A stretch of DNA of 18,285 nucleotides from an uncultured Lachnospiraceae bacterium (GTDB lineage Bacteria > Bacillota > Clostridia > Lachnospirales > Lachnospiraceae). Position 1 is the stretch's first letter. Each line of letters starts with the position of its first letter. The stretch spans positions 1 to 18,285 of the forward strand of contig CAMWLB010000023.1 of the NCBI GenBank assembly GCA_947174985.1, given 5' to 3'. Both the position numbers and the translations under genes were made by a program. Under the pieces are notes generated by a model. That model saw nothing but the letters and a program-made list of their open reading frames with translations. It did not search any database and was not told the origin of the DNA. Positions 16,075-18,285 of this stretch are shown one piece after another.

Positions 16075-16674
16075 CTATTTTGCTGCGGGAGTTCCACACT
16101 TGGTGCAGAATGCGCCGCCATTTAAAGGATTGCCGCAGTTTGCACATACATCAGCCGCCGGCTGTGCAGGTGCTGCAGGCTGAACCGGCTGTGCGGGTGC
16201 TACAGGCTGCATAGGCTGAACCGGCTGCTGCATAGGCTGTGCAGGCTGCATCGGCTGCTGATAAACCGGCTGCTGCTTTACGGTTATCTTGCCATATGCC
16301 CAGTTTGCAAACTTGTCTGCAAGAGGAACTCCTGCTTCTTTGCCCCCTGCTACCTTTACCAGTCCGATAATGGCAAATACTAAAATAATGATTGCTATTA
16401 CAGACTGCACAATACTTACGATGGTTCCCCAAACAGTTCCAAAAAAGGGAATTCTGTAGAAGAAATCGAACAAACCAAAAAATGTACCAATCACACCAGA
16501 TACAAACTGAAGACAAACTGCCTGAATCACCTGTCTGCCTGCCCACTCATCCTTCTCTCCTACGATAACCACACCTGCCAGTAAAATCAATGCAGTCGAA
16601 TACCCCAGAATTGCAAAAATAAATGCTGCTACTGCATAGAATGACAGCCTAACGCCAAATTTTCCTTTTTCCAT
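16075..16674 (-). CDS. Small membrane protein with Pro/Gln-rich linker and C-terminal zinc ribbon
   Basis: The product has 199 residues. Three hydrophobic segments (about 12-39, 50-72 and 80-107) suggest a polytopic membrane domain. They are followed by a Pro/Gln/Ala/Met-rich linker (about 134-173) built from short QPM and QPV units, and a zinc ribbon CxxC-x9-CxxC (C177, C180, C190, C193). This resembles the widespread Firmicute proteins that join a DUF4870-like or similar membrane domain to a zinc-ribbon tail, but I do not assign a family. AAGGAGG lies 10 nt before the ATG. It has its own strong promoter and is flanked by genes with separate promoters, so it is probably a single-gene unit. 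Function is unknown. Confidence 0.88.
   Translation of the reverse strand: MEKGKFGVRLSFYAVAAFIFAILGYSTALILLAGVVIVGEKDEWAGRQVIQAVCLQFVSGVIGTFFGLFDFFYRIPFFGTVWGTIVSIVQSVIAIIILVFAIIGLVKVAGGKEAGVPLADKFANWAYGKITVKQQPVYQQPMQPAQPMQQPVQPMQPVAPAQPVQPAAPAQPAADVCANCGNPLNGGAFCTKCGTPAAK
16155..16275 (-). repeat. Degenerate short repeats coding the Pro/Gln linker
   Basis: Variants of CAGGCTGCAT, GCATAGGCTG and CAACCGGCTG recur at 9-15-bp intervals on the plus strand, encoding QPM, QPV and QPA units. Such tracts commonly vary in length between strains by slippage. Confidence 0.6.
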
Positions 16675-16716
16675 CTGAAAAATCCCTCCTTAAAATTATC
16701 TTTCTTAACTATGTAG

Positions 16717-16738
16717 TAAGCGATTCAAAATTCGCTTA
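16717..16738 (-). other. Hairpin in the 5' leader of the zinc-ribbon membrane gene
   Basis: TAAGCGA and TCGCTTA form a 7-bp stem with an 8-nt AT-rich loop, between the promoter and the RBS. No U-run follows. It may stabilise the messenger or act as an operator. Confidence 0.45.
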
Positions 16739-16744
16739 TCTTTT

Positions 16745-16773
16745 ATTATATACTGCCTGTGGATTTTCGTCAA
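16745..16773 (-). promoter_or_regulatory. Strong sigma-A promoter of the zinc-ribbon membrane gene
   Basis: TTGACG (16768-16773) is spaced exactly 17 bp from a perfect TATAAT (16745-16750). The start codon lies about 70 bp downstream of the -10 box. Confidence 0.85.
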
Positions 16774-16838
16774 TTTCATTTTACGCCGTCTTCGTCACAA
16801 ACTTGGTCCAAGATGCCACGTTGCAAATTCCGAAAGCA

Positions 16839-18065
16839 TTAACATTTTCCCATGTTACCACCTGCCTCTGTTTCTTTCTCCAACAAATGCTGATATGTCA
16901 TATCTATGCCAAATGCGCCTAACGGAGCAGTAATTATGATTGACAATACGGCTACCGACAACACAATATTTCCGCAAGGCAGACCCAAAGATAATGGAAC
17001 GGAACCAATAGCAGCTTGAACCGTAGCCTTTGGAAGATAGGCAATGACGCAGAATATCTTTTCTTTTAAGTTGAGTTTTGTACCGATTAAGCACAAATAA
17101 ACGCCAACCGAACGGAATATAAGCGCAATAATAATCAAAAAAACAGCACCAAGTCCTGCTTCCAAAGTATAACGAATATCAACCGCTGCCCCCACAAGCA
17201 CAAACAAAATAACCTCAGCGGCAATCCACAGCTTGCCAAATTTTTCAGAAAGGCGAGCCGAGACAGAAGCAGCACTTTTTACCTGTAACATACAAGCCAT
17301 GCTCATAACTGCAAGAAGTCCGGAAACAGGGATAATATTTTTCAGCCATTCTTCCATGGCGATCAGCAAAAAAGCTGTTCCCAGGACAATAATAACTTTT
17401 ATGCTGTTGCGTACATATTGCCTATGTGCATATTGGGTTTCAAAAAAAGCAGACAGAAAAAACCCCACAACTGCCCCAATAAATATGCCTGAAATAATCG
17501 AAATGGGAATGTTGATAAACTCCACAATGTTTACTGAATTTCCTTGTGCCATTCCGATAAAGGTCGAAAACAGCACAATGACAAAAACATCATCTAAGGA
17601 CGCTCCGGCTAAAATAAGCTGCGGAATACCTTTTTTTGTTCCGTATTTTGTTTCCATAAGCTGTACCATTCTAGGCACAACAACTGCCGGAGATACCGCA
17701 CCGAGTACCGCACCCATGATAGCGGCATCAATCAGTGTTACTCCAAGGACAGACGGCGCAAACAGGACAAATGCCAGTATCTCAAAAACTGCGGGTAAAA
17801 AGGACATTAAGACCGCCGGACGCCCTACTTTTTTTAAGTCGCTGAGATTTAAGGATAATCCGGCTTTGACTAAAATAATCACTAAAGCCATTTGCCGCAA
17901 ATCAGCAGATATACCCAAAATTGAAACATCTAAAAGATTAAGTACATACTGCCCTAAAACGATCCCCGTAACCAACATACCAATAATACGGGGAAGTTTT
18001 ATTTTTTGGCAAATGGAAGCCATAGCAAGACCGACAAGAAAAATAAGTGCAAGTGATGTCAACAT
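16839..18065 (-). CDS. Cation:proton antiporter (Na+/H+ exchanger family)
   Basis: The product is a 408-residue polytopic membrane protein with about 12 hydrophobic segments, matching the Na_H_Exchanger (CPA) fold. LPRIIGMLVTGIVLGQ (residues 24-39) is the usual first helix pair. SPAVVVP (125-131) and the paired acidic residues D158/D159 in GASLDDV are at the ion-binding positions of the family. The ATG at 18065 has AAAGGAGG 7 nt upstream; the in-frame start 23 codons earlier lies inside the riboswitch terminator and is rejected. It probably exchanges protons for Na+ or another monovalent cation, although the ion is not readable. The fluoride riboswitch in front suggests a role in ion or pH balance under fluoride stress, and antiporters of this kind are among genes reported downstream of that RNA. 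Confidence 0.92.
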   Translation of the reverse strand: MLTSLALIFLVGLAMASICQKIKLPRIIGMLVTGIVLGQYVLNLLDVSILGISADLRQMALVIILVKAGLSLNLSDLKKVGRPAVLMSFLPAVFEILAFVLFAPSVLGVTLIDAAIMGAVLGAVSPAVVVPRMVQLMETKYGTKKGIPQLILAGASLDDVFVIVLFSTFIGMAQGNSVNIVEFINIPISIISGIFIGAVVGFFLSAFFETQYAHRQYVRNSIKVIIVLGTAFLLIAMEEWLKNIIPVSGLLAVMSMACMLQVKSAASVSARLSEKFGKLWIAAEVILFVLVGAAVDIRYTLEAGLGAVFLIIIALIFRSVGVYLCLIGTKLNLKEKIFCVIAYLPKATVQAAIGSVPLSLGLPCGNIVLSVAVLSIIITAPLGAFGIDMTYQHLLEKETEAGGNMGKC

Positions 18066-18087
18066 GAATAATCCTCCTTTTGAACAT

Positions 18088-18140
18088 AAAAAAAGCCAAT
18101 GTCTTTCTGCGATAGTTATAATCACAGAAGTCATCAGCTT
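18088..18140 (-). terminator. Fluoride-riboswitch-controlled terminator
   Basis: AAGCUGAUG (18140-18132) pairs with CAUUGGCUU (18101-18093), with two G-U pairs. Inside it UUCUGUGAU pairs with AUCGCAGAA. Seven Us (18094-18088) end the hairpin. Its 5' strand is the 3' part of the fluoride aptamer. Confidence 0.85.
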
Positions 18141-18182
18141 AATAAAAGCGGTTTAGGTTTCCCTAGGGAGAACTTCATTCCC
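18126..18182 (-). promoter_or_regulatory. Fluoride riboswitch aptamer (crcB motif)
   Basis: On the minus strand the aptamer opens with GGGAAUGAAGUUCUCCC, a short UAGG-GAAA-CCUA hairpin follows, and then AAACCGCUU, a 5-nt loop and AAGCUGAUGACUUCU. This follows the known fluoride aptamer order: GG..AUG..UUC.CC stem, AAC-GC strand, and the conserved GCUGAUGnC segment whose GCUG pairs with the GC strand. The conserved A/GAUG and GCUGAUG blocks are both present. Transcription would start at about 18183, so the RNA begins directly with the aptamer. Confidence 0.9.
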
Positions 18183-18189
18183 TTTTTGC

Positions 18190-18218
18190 ACTTTAACAAA
18201 AAAAGTGATAAATGTCAA
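18190..18218 (-). promoter_or_regulatory. Sigma-A promoter of the riboswitch-antiporter unit
   Basis: A perfect TTGACA (18213-18218) is spaced 17 bp from TAAAGT (18190-18195). The predicted start lies at the first base of the aptamer. Confidence 0.75.
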
Positions 18219-18239
18219 TGCCTGTGAGGATTTTTTGTT

Positions 18240-18285
18240 ATTCACTTGTGATAATGTCACCTTAAGATTCACTTGAGATTATGTC
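18240..18285. repeat. Two 19-bp direct repeats at the window edge
   Basis: ATTCACTTGTGATAATGTC (18240-18258) and ATTCACTTGAGATTATGTC (18267-18285) match at 17 of 19 positions with a 27-bp period. The second ends at the window edge, so more copies may follow. They could be transposase-binding repeats at the end of an insertion sequence (IS21-type ends carry such copies) or operator sites upstream of the antiporter promoter. Confidence 0.6.

Noticed and set aside
17233..18156. A 307-codon open frame on the plus strand
   Set aside because: It is antisense to the antiporter and runs through its RBS, riboswitch terminator and part of the aptamer. The composition is a mirror of a membrane protein gene.

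Overview
The window looks like chromosomal DNA of a spore-forming Firmicute, most likely a Clostridia member of the Lachnospiraceae type. The reasons are an intact spoIIA sporulation operon (spoIIAA-spoIIAB-sigF), a T-box leader on valS, strong AGGAGG-type ribosome binding sites, sigma-A promoters with 17-bp spacers and moderate GC. No rRNA, tRNA, CRISPR array or complete transposon was found. The lineage is an inference from gene content, not from a database match.

Layout, left to right. (1) 1-3657, minus: a very large hybrid sensor histidine kinase, cut by the window start. It has two periplasmic solute-binding domains, a membrane segment, PAS, kinase and two receiver domains, and it starts at GTG. 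(2) 3955-7215, plus: a small SAM methyltransferase, a long near-perfect inverted repeat, an uncharacterised lipoprotein and a hotdog-fold acyl-CoA thioesterase. (3) 7228-8289, minus: a membrane-anchored GH25 muramidase-like protein, convergent with the thioesterase. (4) 8428-10063, minus: spoIIAA, spoIIAB and sigF, the switch that activates the first forespore sigma factor. (5) 10171-15714, minus: valS, folC, a 53-codon acidic ORF and a zinc-ribbon/TPR membrane protein. They are tightly packed, with 1- and 4-bp overlaps and a 5-bp gap, and lie behind a valine T-box (15738-about 16017). The group ends at an intrinsic terminator at 10094-10129. (6) 16075-16674, minus: a small membrane protein with a Pro/Gln-rich linker and C-terminal zinc ribbon, with its own promoter. 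(7) 16839-18065, minus: a cation:proton antiporter preceded by a promoter, a fluoride (crcB-type) riboswitch aptamer and a terminator that shares bases with the aptamer. (8) 18240-18285: two copies of a 19-bp direct repeat at the right edge, possibly the end of a mobile element or an operator.

The clearest regulatory content is two RNA switches read from bases alone. A T-box with a GUA (Val) specifier would make valS, and probably folC and two unknown genes, respond to uncharged tRNA-Val. A fluoride riboswitch would turn on a CPA-type antiporter by antitermination. I did not find a convincing new defence or mobile system. The least understood parts are the 53-aa ORF plus zinc-ribbon/TPR pair, the lipoprotein at 4752-6719, the inverted repeat at 4610-4686 and the edge repeats at 18240-18285.
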